DNA of 64,000 nucleotides from Zea mays (taxonomy: Eukaryota; Streptophyta; Magnoliopsida; Poales; Poaceae). Below are positions 22,991-33,561 of this stretch, piece after piece (positions within the stretch are counted from its first letter, which is position 1; each line of letters opens with the position of its first letter). Made by a program: the position numbers and the translations under genes. The stretch covers positions 84,856,207 to 84,920,206 of the forward strand of contig NC_050098.1 of NCBI RefSeq assembly GCF_902167145.1, read 5' to 3'. Below the pieces are notes generated by a model that had not been told where the DNA came from, did no database searches, and saw only the letters and a program-made list of their open reading frames with translations.

Positions 22991-23500
22991 GTACCGGATA
23001 ACCCGAAAACCGCAGAAGTATGGCGAATGTATTTCGATGGCTCGTTAAAGCTGTAGGGAGCAGGCGCAGGGATCCTCTTTACTGCACCTGGAGGCGAACA
23101 CCTCAGATATGCCCTTCAGTTGTTATTTCCAGCCTCTAACAATGCAGCAGAATATGAAGCTCTGATTCATGGACTGAACATTTCTATATCACTAGGCATC
23201 AAGAGACTGATGGTATATGGAGATTCTCTGGTAGTCATAAGTCAGATAAACAAAGAATGGGATTGTTCGAGCGATTCCATGGGAAAATACTGCACTGCCG
23301 TCTGGAAACTAGAAGACAAATTTGAAGGTCTGGAATTTCACCATGTAGAGAGAGATCGAAACACGGCAGCTGATGTATTGTCCAAGCTAGGATCCAGTCG
23401 AACTCAGGTCCCACCTGGAGTTTTTGTTCAAGAAATATCACACCCAAGCATCTCACTAGATCGGGCAGAAGAATGTAATACTTTGAGCCAACCAGAGTCA
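22991..23500 (+). pseudogene. Element C second (archaeal-type) RNase H
   Basis: Downstream of the native RNase H lies a second one with the motifs MYFDGSLKL (Asp), NNAAEYEALIHGL (Glu) and MVYGDSLVVISQINKEW (Asp). This is the additional archaeal-type RNase H domain known from Tat/Ogre-lineage gypsy elements, where it probably restores template degradation. A TAG at 23054-23056 stands within the first motif (LKL/GAGAG). The lineage assignment of C rests mainly on this domain. Confidence 0.87.
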
Positions 23501-24750
23501 GATTCTAATGACTGGATGGGGTCGATCATCAAATATATAAAAAATGAGGAGGAGCCAGATGACAAGAATACAGCCGAGCGCATCGCAAGACAATCGGCTC
23601 ACTATACACTCATTGGGGGAAACACTATACAGAAGGGGCGCATCAGGAGTCCTCATGAAATGCATCCTCTCAGCTATTGGAAAGCAACTTCTAAATGAGG
23701 TCCATGCTGGGCAATGTGGAGTACATGCAGCATCCAGGACCCTGGTTGGTAAGGTCTTCAGGTCAGGTTTTTACTGGCCAACAACAAAGAGTGATGGGCC
23801 GAGTTAGTCCAGAGGTACGAAGCCTGCCAGTACTTGTCAAAACAGCAGCATCTACCAGCACAGCAGCTGCAGACTATACCCATAACCTGGCCGTTCACAT
23901 GCTGGGATTGGATATGATTGGACCTTTCAAGAAAGCTCAAGGAGGATACACTCATGTACTGGTGGCTATCGACAAATTCACTAAATGGATAGAGTTCAAA
24001 CCCATTGCTTCTCTAACTTCAGCTAAGGCAGTGGAATTCATACAAGATATAATATTCAGGTTCGGGATACAGAATAGCATCATAACTGACCTAGGATCCA
24101 ACTTCACCAGTTCAGAATTCTTCGATTTCTGCGAGCAAAAGAGCATTCAGATCAAATATGCCTCGGTGGCGCACCCAAGAGCCAACAGGCAAGTAGAAAG
24201 AGCCAACGGGATGATATTAGAAGCACTCAGAAAGAAAGTCTTCGACTAGAATGAGAAGTTCGTAGGAAAGTGGATCAGAGAGCTGCCGTATGTGGTTTGG
24301 AGCCTGAGAACTCAACCTAGCAGAGCTCTGCATGGAAATACCCCCTTCTTTATGGTTTATGGTTCGGAAGCAGTGCTACCTGCTGATCTCAAGTTCGAGG
24401 CACCGAGGTTGATCTTTGAAAACATAGCAGAAGCTGAAGCTACTAGGCTGGAAGACGTTGATGTACTCGAAGAAGAGTGACTGAATACGGTGATTCAATT
24501 AGCACGATATCAGCAAACTCTGAGGCGCTACCATGATAAGGCCATACGGCATCGATCCTTCGCAGTGGGAGATCTCGTCCTCTGCCGAATTCTAACGGGG
24601 GAGGTGCGGCATAAATTATCACCTCTATGGGAAGGACCGTTCCTAGTAGCAGAAGTCACTTGGCCGGGATCATATCGCCTCACTCAGATGGACGGCACGG
24701 AAATTGGGAACTCATGGAATATAGAACACCTCAGGAAGTTTTACCCCTAG
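23501..24750 (+). pseudogene. pol: Element C integrase
   Basis: The N-terminal zinc region is HAGQCGVHAASRTLVGKVF (near 23703-23760) with YEACQYLSKQQ after it. The core has Asp in GLDMIGPFKKAQGGYTHVL, Asp in IITDLGSNF and Glu in NRQVERANGM. The C-terminal part includes AVGDLVLCRIL and LWEGPFLVAEVTWPGSYRL. Frameshifts lie near 23640-23690, 23790 and 23900, and stops at 24247-24249 and 24478-24480. The coding region ends at TAG 24748-24750. Confidence 0.88.
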
Positions 24751-24849
24751 CTACATCCTAGAAGCTCTCGGAACGACGATGTATTCTGTAAATCGAGAAA
24801 ATATCATCAATTAAAAGGTTTCAAAGGCACTCAGATTGTTCACTGTCAA
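24751..24849 (+). other. Short spacer after element C integrase
   Basis: This leads from the integrase stop into the tandem array. I see no feature in it. Confidence 0.5.
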
Positions 24850-25400
24850 TTGGCACGCTTACTTAACCCGGGGTGACCACTATGCCCTACTAACGGAGCA
24901 ATCGGCTTAAGTTGGCAATGACTTAAGGCGGTGCGACATGCTCACGCTTACCAAACTCAGGGTGACCACTATGCCCTACTAACAGAGCAATCGGCTTAAG
25001 TCGGCAATTACTTAAGGCGGTGCGACATGCTCACTCTTACCTAACTCAGGGTGACCACTATGCCCTACTAACGAAGCAATCGGCTTAAGTCGGCAATGAC
25101 TTAAGGCGGTGCGACATGCTCACGCTTGCTAAACTCGGGGTGACTACTATTCCCTTCTAACGGAGCAATCGACTTAAGTCGGTAATGACTTAAGGCGGTG
25201 CGACATGCTCACGCTTACCTAACTCAGGGTGACCACTACGCCCTAGTAACGGAGCAATCGGCTTAAGTCGGCAATGACTTAAGGCGGTGCGACATGCTCA
25301 CGCTTACTAAACTCGGGGTGACCACTAGGCCCTACTAGCGGAGCAGTCGGTTTAAGTTGGCGCTGATATAAATTGGCACGACATGCTTGGCACGTTTGCA
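24850..25400 (+). repeat. 89-bp tandem repeat array in element C (six units)
   Basis: The marker GGGTGACC (GGGTGACT in unit 4) recurs at 24871, 24960, 25049, 25138, 25227 and 25316, exactly 89 bp apart. Each unit also holds ATCGGCTTAAGT and CTTAAGGCGGTGCGACATGC, with small differences between units; the last is the most decayed. Tandem repeats just 3' of integrase are known in Tat-lineage elements such as Grande. Confidence 0.95.
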
Positions 25401-25593
25401 ATCACCCATCTTAGGGCAACTTCTGTGGCCCATGATGAAATTTCAAAACCATCACACTGCATTCACTTCCACAAATGTAGACACTGTTGAATTCTAAACA
25501 ATGGGGAAACAATAGTAGCATTCAGTACTAAAAGGTGTCCTCTAACAAAACATCCGAGCACATTAACCACACATTCAAAGCATTCAGTGTTTT
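25401..25593. other. Spacer between tandem array and antisense gene
   Basis: No gene is visible. On the minus strand this is immediately downstream of the antisense gene's stop codon and should hold its 3' untranslated region. I see no clear poly(A) signal that I would defend. Confidence 0.4.
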
Positions 25594-28328
25594 CTATTTA
25601 GTAATGTTCTTATCAGGAGCAACTGACGAAGAAGGACGGCTCGAGGAATCAGGAGCGGCATTCACGTCAGCCACTATGTCGTCAGGAACAACCACGCCGG
25701 GTCTCCTCATCAAGATCCGCCCCGCGCGAATAGCTTTATCCATAGCTTTATCGCGCTGGGCCCTCAAGGTAGCAGAAGTCTCGTCAGCAGCCTTGACAGC
25801 CAGACGAGCAGTTTCTAGTTCCTGGGCGATGGATTTCTTGGAAGCGCGCATATCCTTGATGACAGCATCTTTGGTCGACACCAACTGCCTGAGGCAAATC
25901 ACATCATCCAAGGACTCTTGCAGCTTATAACGATGATTATCTAACTCCTCTCTGGTGAAGCGATGACTTCTCTCCAAGATGGTCAATGAATTGCTGGCGT
26001 CGCGGTATAGCTTGTCAAGGTTGTCACGAGAAGTGGCGAGGGCACGTTTTTCCTCCTGTAGACAAGAATCAGTTTCTCCAAACGTCGAGCAAGCAATAAG
26101 AAGACAACAAACAAAGCCAAGATTCACAGGTCACCTTTTCAGAGTCGAGCTGAGCATGGAGAGTAGAGTTCAGCGTGTAGCATCATTCAGAGAAGCAGAA
26201 ACCCGGGCCAGTTCAGTCTGACCTTGAGAATACTTTTCTTCAAGATCAGAGCACCACCGGGCCAGTTCAGTTTGACCTTGAGAATGTTTTCCTTCAAGAT
26301 CAGAGTACTGCCGAGCCATATCTGTCAAGAAACAGTCAAGCAAAGGTGTTAAAATAAAAAGCAGTTTAATCAGGTAGCCAAAAAAGAAACAAAAGAGCAC
26401 CGACCGGCATTTGCCGCCTCCAAATCAGATACACACCGCTGAAGCAGCACTGGATTCCAACGCGCCAGAGACAAAGCTCCTTCTGGGACAGAGGCACCCT
26501 GCAACTTCAGCCAACTAGACATCTCATCGAGCAACGCCTAGCATTAAAAACAGACAAGCATGAGAACAATTATCTGCCTGGGTAAAGTCAGACCAGAAGA
26601 AACCAAAATACCTGGAGGTTGGAGAAGAATGAGGGGACCCCCAATTCGTGAGAGATCAACTGATGGCTCGGCGAAGGATCACCAACTAGAACAACTCGCA
26701 ACGAATTAGCAAGAACCAATTCAGTGTCATCAGCAGAACCTAGAACTCTGTCGTCGGGTGCGCTGGCCTCTAAAGCGACTCCTTGACCGAAGGCTTGGGC
26801 TATCACCATGCAACCAGAGTGTGGAGGAGAAGACCCTACGTGAACATCCATGGAAGTGTGGGATGGAGAACCCACTCGGACACCCTCGGGGGCTGGGTCA
26901 CAGCTCTCGTTACCCATCCGAGCCGGATCATCTCCGGTAACACCCTCGGGGGCTGGGTAAGCGCCAGCACCATCCTTGAGGGCCGAGTTCTCTGCAGCAG
27001 CCACCTCTAAGGCTGAAGGTCCCTCAGTCACTTCCATGGGAGCAGTGCAATCCAGACCAGCCTCCTGACCCTCAAGACCGCGCTCCAAGGTCGATGAGGC
27101 GCGGGACGCTGCCCGGGATGACCCCAACCCGACATCGGGCACATCAGCACAAACATCCATTGCGCCACCATCTGCCGGCTCTGACAACAGATCTTCTAGA
27201 ACCATGTCTTCAAGAGTTTGATCAAAGTTTGCCAGAGATAATTCTTGCAGACCAATGAGTTCAGACAAGGCAGGAGAAGGAACACCACTACTTTCCCCAC
27301 TAGCTATGTAACGCCGGCTGTTCTTCCAAATCAGAGGGATTTCATCCTCTTCTTCATCATCTTCATCAACAACACGGACAGTACACCCATTGGGGTCAGC
27401 ATCAGACGGGTCACACCCATTGGGGTCAGCTTCAGCAAAATCAGGCAGTGGCACTTCCTCAGCAACAGGAACAGAAGGACCGGCACCCTGATCCAAGCTA
27501 GACACTCGACGAAGACGTCTCGTCTTCTTTTTCTGCCCCTCAGCAGGAAAAGTGGGATGATCGGCTCGACGAGAACGTTTCGGGCGAACATTGTCAGACA
27601 TCTGAGCGTCCAAAGCTTTGCCGACCTCAGGGATGGGCGCCACCACCAGTGTTTCAGTAGGAGCGGCGTCAGAAGAATCCTCAGCTAACATATCTAGCAT
27701 GGCATTTATCTCCGCGTCACTTGGATTCAAAGGCACCTCAAAATGAACCTGCCTCTCGTCGTCAAGAATTTCTCCGAGCGAGGCAACCAAAGCACTAACT
27801 TCTTCGGGAGAGGGTCGCACTCTAAGGCGCAAACCGCTATCACCAGCAGGATGATTTGACACGAAACTGGTAAAGGCCTGAGAAGGAGGCAAATTCCAGG
27901 CCGAGTATGCAACAAGAGCACCGACGTTCGACACCTTGCCTCTGAGTATCATCTCGAGCCGGCTCACCAAGTCCACAGCAGGAATTCTTCTGTTGGTTAC
28001 CCGGGTTGAATCAGCCAAGCCTCGGTACAGATTGGCCGGATATGCTCTGTCTTTCAGTGGCCGAATGTTCTTGAAAACAAAGTTAGCGACCACATCTTCT
28101 GCAGTTAGACCCCTTTCTTTCAACAATCCAACTTCTGCTAACAGAGCCCCTGTCTCAGCCACCTCCTGGTCTGTGGGGGATTCGGTCCAGCTCGGAGTGC
28201 GAACATCCGGCTGTCTCCTCGACCGTGGGTGGAGGGAATTCCCATGATTCTGCACGATGAACCATTCCAGGCGCCATCCCTTGATGCTGTCCTTGAGTGG
28301 GACGTCGAGGTAGTTGGTCTTCCTCCCA
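25594..28328 (-). pseudogene. Element C antisense gene, 3' part: exon 1 remainder and exons 2-4
   Basis: On the minus strand a spliced gene can be read. Exon 1 continues from the J insertion site at 28328 to 26612, exon 2 is 26537-26405, exon 3 is 26321-26135 and exon 4 is 26055-25594 (stop). All three introns (74, 83 and 79 bp) have GT-AG ends, and the reading phase fits across introns 1 and 2. Exon 1 holds a conserved helical region (EDVVANFVFKNIRPLKDRAY) and a long acidic, low-complexity region. Exon 3 has a 17-residue duplication with the core SQGQTELAR. Exon 4 is a predicted coiled coil (KLYRDASNSLTILERSHRF). One frameshift lies in exon 3 near 26170-26185. The function is unknown. Genes of this type, antisense and 3' of integrase, have been noted in Tat-lineage elements. 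The 5' part is at 36509-36897. Confidence 0.8.
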
Positions 28329-28333
28329 CGGCG
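28329..28333. other. Target site duplication of element J, left copy
   Basis: CGGCG precedes the LTR start TGTTGGGGAC and is repeated at 36509-36513 after the right LTR. Confidence 0.9.
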
Positions 28334-28973
28334 TGTTGGGGACTTGTTCTGAAATACTAAAAGTTAAGAACAAGGCAACATAAAAAGTGTTAAATGTTAA
28401 AGTCCTTCGTCCTTATAAACATTATATCCCTTCGGATATAATGAACTCTAGACGAAGGTTACAAGGAAAAGACCTTCGTAAATTCGACAGATGACGAAGA
28501 AGAACACCATTAATTTCTTTCTATTATCAAATTCATAGAAACAAATTATAAATGTACCTTTGAATTGATGAAAAGTAAAGGTACAGGCGTGATACAAAAA
28601 GCGAATGCCAAGTCAGCGTGAACAGTACGGGAGTACTGTTCATCTATTTATAGGCACGGGACGCGGCCCGTGTAAAATTACATTAATGCCCTTTACATTT
28701 ATCAATAACTCTATAGTAACTCTTCGAGGTCTAATTTGGCTTTTCATCTTTAAGTCGGTTCCCCTTTTCTGCCGTCATGCCGAAGCTTTTCTGCACATAG
28801 CTTCGTGATCGTCTTATCCTTCGTCATGATCGCCTTCCATCCCAGTCAAGCTTCGTCTTGACCATGCTCTTGTATACCCGTAACCTGATTCCGAAGATGC
28901 CTGCTCGCATACTTGGAAAACATTGTCAAATCATATTTTTGAGGACCTTCGGAAGCCGAAGGCCCCCCCAACA
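28334..28973 (-). repeat. 3' LTR of element J (640 bp)
   Basis: The LTR is bounded by TGTTGGGG and CCCCAACA and is rich in the motif CTTCG/CGAAG. On the minus strand a TATA box, TATAAATAG (28652-28644), is directly followed by a perfect 9-bp inverted repeat with a 4-base loop (28640-28619). Confidence 0.93.
28644..28652 (-). promoter_or_regulatory. LTR TATA box of element J, beside a hairpin
   Basis: TATAAATAG on the minus strand is conserved at 35267-35259 and 36189-36181 in the other LTR copies. GAACAGTAC, GGGA, GTACTGTTC (28619-28640) begins three bases downstream and would place a stem-loop between the TATA box and the expected transcription start. Confidence 0.6.
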
Positions 28974-28985
28974 GTAGCCCCTCGC
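28974..28985 (-). other. Polypurine tract of element J
   Basis: On the minus strand GCGAGGGGCTAC abuts the TG of the 3' LTR. Confidence 0.65.
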
Positions 28986-29128
28986 AATATTAATTTGCTA
29001 TAATGATAAATTCATATTGCGACATGGACGAAGGCCTTAAGCCGAAGGTCCGAAAAAACACCTTCTCTTTGCTAGAATAGCAACAGTCTTTGACAAGCAG
29101 GACCCTCCAGTTTTCAACGCACTAGGTG

Positions 29129-29136
29129 TATAAATA
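29129..29136 (+). promoter_or_regulatory. TATA box of the antisense gene in element J
   Basis: TATAAATA on the plus strand, in TGTATAAATAAGGGC, lies about 150 bp upstream of the first in-frame ATG (29281) of the antisense gene and outside the LTR. This points to a promoter separate from that of the retrotransposon. Confidence 0.55.
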
Positions 29137-29280
29137 AGGGCTCATCACGAGTTTATTTGGCACACTCTCTTGTCAACTGCTTTTACTCACCCAACTTTTA
29201 GCCTGCGCGCAACAACACCTGCTTGGCTTTTTAGATTTTTAAGCTTCGGTTTCGAGAGCACCCTCTCAGCGTTTGCAAGG

Positions 29281-32200
29281 ATGTCTGAAGATAAAAAAGT
29301 TGTCGGTGATTCGAAGCTAAGTCTTTCTGAGGAGATGCATCTGGGCTTTCTTCAATCAATGTCAAAGACTAATATAGAGAAGATTACTAAAGAAATTTTG
29401 GAGGGTTTATCTGAAGATACTGGTGACAGTGACAGTTATGATGTGGATAGTGGTGGTGAAGACTCCGAAGAACGACATTGGCGACCAAGCCATGCGGTTT
29501 TTGGTAAATCAAGTATTAAAGAAAATCATCTTGTCAATATGAGGGGCAGATATTTTTGGGACTTGTCCGATGTGAGGGCTGACGAAGGAGAGAAGACTTG
29601 TTCGACTCCTAAGGAAAATGAAGTCGTGGTATTCCGAAGCTTCTTGAAAGCTGGACTACGATTTCCCTTAAGCAGTTTGTTGTGGAAATACTGAAGATAT
29701 TTGAAATCTACCTTCACCAACTTACACCCGAAGCAATCATAAGGATGAGCATCTTTGTGTGGGCCGTGAGAAGCCAAGGTTTGGAACCTAATGCGAAAAG
29801 TTTCTGCAACATACATGAGTTATTGTACGAGACAAAACCCTGGGGTAAAGAACAGTATCACAACAATTTTGGCTGCTACAGCTTCGGCTCCCGGTCTGGG
29901 TCAAGTTGCCCCGTGCCAACCTTTCGAAAGAGGTGGCCCGGCGACTGGATGACGGAATGGTTTTACGTGAATAATGACTTGAAATCACGGGAAGATATAA
30001 AAAGTATCATTATGCGTCCCATTTGGCAACGCTTCGGCCTGTGAAGGCCGAAGGTGGAAATGAATGAAGCAGCCGAAGAATGCCAGAGAGCCTTCGGTGT
30101 TGTTTGCTCTTTTATTGGGACAAGGGATATGGTCCAAGAACACATTGCCATCAGAGTATGGCCACTTGTGGAAAAATGGGAAATACCGAAGGAGACCATT
30201 AAAGAAACTGATGAAGGTGGACTAGTCAGGCTGAAATACACATTTAAATATGGAGATAAATTTGTTGAGCCAGATGACGACTGGTTGAAAAGTATTGAGG
30301 CCATCAGTGATGAATTGCTTGGTGTATACTCAAAGGCCGAAGATACTGCATTATCAGCGGCCTTCGGAGGCCGAAAGAGGAAGAGGCTCAACCGAGTATT
30401 TGATGCAATTGGGTTTGTCTACCCCGACTACCGCTATCCAGCGCGGGGTCAAAAAAAGGAAGAATCCATCTTCTGCGAAGGAAACTGCTTCAGTCGCTCC
30501 TAGTGAGCCGGCGCCGAAGAGGAAAAGGGTAAAGGTTCTCACACACCGGCCATGTTATATTGAACCGGCCACAGTGCCTGAATTTGCTAGTGAGACCTCT
30601 TCGACCACCGAAGCTAAAGAGCCAACTCCCCTGCCAAATATTGAAGTGCTGGCCGAAGTGCCAGCGACTGAAAAAATAGAAGAACCTAGAGCTGAAGAAA
30701 TAAAGACATCAGAAGTCTTGAGTCCTTCGGCAGAAACTGAGACAACAAAAAGCCATAAGGGTCTAGCAGTGACCCCTAAAAGAAAAAGGATGGTTAATGT
30801 GCTAGATGTTTTAGAGACAATCAAATCTTCAAGCACACATCCAAAGAAAATTGCTAAAACTTCCGAGGTACACACTGAAGCCTTTGTCGCCGAAGCTTCA
30901 AAGCAACAGTCTGAAATTGAAGCCGGGCCTTCAGAGCCCGCCAAGGTGAAATCCTTGGAAGCCGAAAAAACAGAAATAGCAGAACAAACTTTGGCTGAAG
31001 AAACTGGCACTGCTGCCCCCGAAGCATCTTCCAAAGTGCTTGATTATATTGTACGACATGCTTCGGGGAAGAAATTATCTGAAGAAGAGATTTTTGAAAC
31101 TAATCACTATGCCCGAGAGCTGAAGTATCCGAAAGGGGCCTTAGTATTCAACGACACAGATGAAGATGACTTCTTATACTGCCTCCCAGACAACAAAGAA
31201 TTATCTGTCTGCCGGGAGATGGCTAGAAGTATGGGGTTTCCGAAGCTTGAAGCTGGGCTCTGCGCTATGACGAAGGACGATCTTGCGGATAGCCTTGCAT
31301 ATAATAGTCTGAAGGTATGAGAATTGTATATTTGGTAATTTATAATTTTTGAATCATTCTTTTATTCTTATAGTAATTCTTTTTTCATATAGGGTTTAAT
31401 ACTGAGCAACGCTTTGAGAGCGCAAAAGAATGCCGAAGACGAGAGCTATAATATTTCTTTCAACAACCTACGAACAGAGGTTATTAAGCTGAGGAACGAA
31501 GCTTTGGAAAAAGATAAAATTCTGCTTACATTGGTGGATAAAATAAAGGAAGACGAAGCTACATCTAAGGCTCAAGCTGAAGCCCAAAAACGCGAAATTC
31601 AGGATCTTCAAAAACAGCTAGCTAGAGCTAAAGAAGAACGCATACTTGAAGAGACAAAACGAGAACTTAGTGATCAATGGGCAAATCATTTGGAAATAAA
31701 TGTTGAAGAGCTTCGTGCATCCAAGAAACGGTGCTATGACAAATCCATAGAGGGTGTTAAGAAAATAAAATCTAGCTTCGCCAGCGTTGGCGCATTCTCT
31801 AGCGAAGAAAATTTCACAAGAGATAATCCAGAAGGCCCGATTGAATGGATCAGTCACGAAGCTGAGGCCTTCGAGGAAATCTTGAATAGCCGCGGAGACA
31901 TATGTGCTTTTTGGGGCGCCAGGGGGATTGCTACTGTTTTGGAAAGAAAAGGCTGTGAGCATGTGAAATCTTTAGCGCAATCCGAAACTGCCTTGTCTTC
32001 CGAAGATATAAAAGACCCCTCGGCCGAAGCAAGCCTGCTCGGTGGAAAATTTTTCACCGACATCTGGGACAATGGCGGCCGAGGAATGGCACAAGAAATC
32101 ATTCAAAAAAGCGAAAAAGGCATCCATGATGCTAGGAAGGTAGCAGAGGTTGCTGAGAAAAGCGCAGAACCCGAAGGGCAAATAGGTATTAATTAGTGAT

Positions 32201-32418
32201 AACTGGCTCTTCGTTGTAACTTTTTGATTTCGAACTTGTTCATGTTTTGTAATGGTAATATATCGATATCTCCTCTTCCCTCAGAACCTGCTGAGCTATC
32301 TCCAGGCCCCCACACGAAGGGGGATGACGAAATTAGGCAAATGGTCGAAGCCATCATGGATAGAGTTGTTGATCAGCTTCTAAACGAAGCTGCAGAAGTA
32401 GTCTTTAAGGAAGATTAA
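29281..32418 (+). pseudogene. Element J antisense gene, three exons, related to the antisense gene of element C
   Basis: It starts at MSEDKKVVGD. Exon 1 is 29281-31314, intron 1 is 31315-31392 (GTATGA to ATATAG), exon 2 is 31393-32185, intron 2 is 32186-32284 (GTATTA to CCTCAG) and exon 3 is 32285-32418. Both junctions keep phase, giving about 987 codons. The N-terminal third has LTPEAIIRMSIFVWAVRSQG and related stretches that I recognise as the 'putative gypsy type transposon' domain family. The middle is Glu/Ser/Pro/Lys-rich with basic KRKR clusters that could be nuclear signals. Exon 2 is a coiled coil followed by a conserved acidic region. The gene is broken by a one-base frameshift near 29675, a TGA at 30042-30044 and a frameshift near 30445. 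The function is unknown. Confidence 0.78.
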
Positions 32419-32840
32419 ATGCTGCTGTAAAAACATTTAGATTGTAAAACTTGCTTAGAATCATGTGTAACATTGTGTAACTTTGGATATAGCATATTAG
32501 ATGTTTATAATTCTATTTTTGACGATGCATGAAACATCATATACATACCATTTTTGAGCCTTCGGAGAAAAAACACCTTCCCTTCTTTTCATGCTTCGTA
32601 AAAATCAATAATCAATCCTTGTAAAATCAATAATCAATAGATCCTTCCATTTCAGGGTTTGACGATGGTATAACTTTTCAACGGCTATTTTTTGTGCCTT
32701 GTCACTATTTCTTCAAAACAATCTTCGAATATCAATATCGAGACCCCCCTTCTTGCGTTTTTGATGCACTATGATGTATGATGTTATGCTATGCAAATGA
32801 TGTAATGATGTAATGTTGTGCAAAATGATATCTGCCGAAG
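32419..32840. other. Spacer in element J after the antisense gene
   Basis: This AT-rich stretch has no coding signal. It probably contains the 3' end of the plus-strand antisense transcript. I see nothing else in it. Confidence 0.4.
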
Positions 32841-33060
32841 GTTGACATTAATTTTTCTCTGTAAGCCTCCCTTAGGAGCTTCTTCGCCTTTTACTTCAGC
32901 GGAAGCAGCGTTTATTTTTCGCTGCAAGCCTCCCTTAGGAGCTTCTTCGCCTTTTACTTTCAGCGGAATCAGCGTTTATTTTTCTCTGTAAGCCTCCCTT
33001 AGGAGCTTCTTCGTCTTTTACTTTCAGCGAAATCAGCGCTTATTTTTCGCTGTAGGCTCA
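32841..33060. repeat. 63-64-bp tandem repeats in element J (about three and a half units)
   Basis: AAGCCTCCCTTAGGAGCTTC recurs at 32863, 32926 and 32990. The repeats also share CTTTTACTTTCAGCGGAATC-like text and end with a decayed copy near 33050. They lie between the convergent gag gene and antisense gene. Confidence 0.88.
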
Positions 33061-33561
33061 GAAAACTTACACTGCGCTCCCTTAGGAACGACTTTTTGCT
33101 GCTTCGAAAAAATTGCACTGCGTTCCTTAGAATAAATTTTTGATAATTCGAAGGTCCTCCTCGCCATCATAAATTCTCATGCTTCGGCAACTTAGGTCTA
33201 TGGAGAAGATATATTTTCATTATGGTAAAAAGCGAAACTATTACAAGAAATTGAAAGACGATAAAAGACATTTAGACTTCCCATAATTGTTCCTTATTAA
33301 AAAGAAAGTAATACTGAATGTGAAAATGCGAAAAGCTGCTGTCGAGGTAGGATATTTGTTAGTAAATGTGCTTTGACTCTGGCACAGTGCTATTGACTGT
33401 GCGAGCTTCGGACTCCTCTCTGAAGTCCCGCTGAAGGTGAGTGTGCTGACTCCCTTTTGGCTGCTGACCTCGTTGTGTTGGTGGTGGCGGTGGAGGCTGT
33501 TGCCAAGATGCTTGGGTTGGCTTGCCGAAGCAACAGAAGCTGCAGGGTGATTGCCTACATA
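33061..33561. other. Non-coding spacer 3' of element J gag
   Basis: Read on the minus strand downstream of gag, no protease, RT or integrase motif is present. The sequence keeps the CTTCG-rich composition of the element. Only short chance ORFs occur. Confidence 0.5.

Noticed and set aside
24850..25400. Regular direct repeats that could look like a CRISPR array.
   Set aside because: The repeats are head to tail with no unique spacers, in a plant retrotransposon. It is a tandem array.
27245..27688. Plus-strand ORF of 147 codons within the antisense gene of C.
   Set aside because: It is the reverse-strand shadow of the exon, whose frame is much longer and carries recognisable features.
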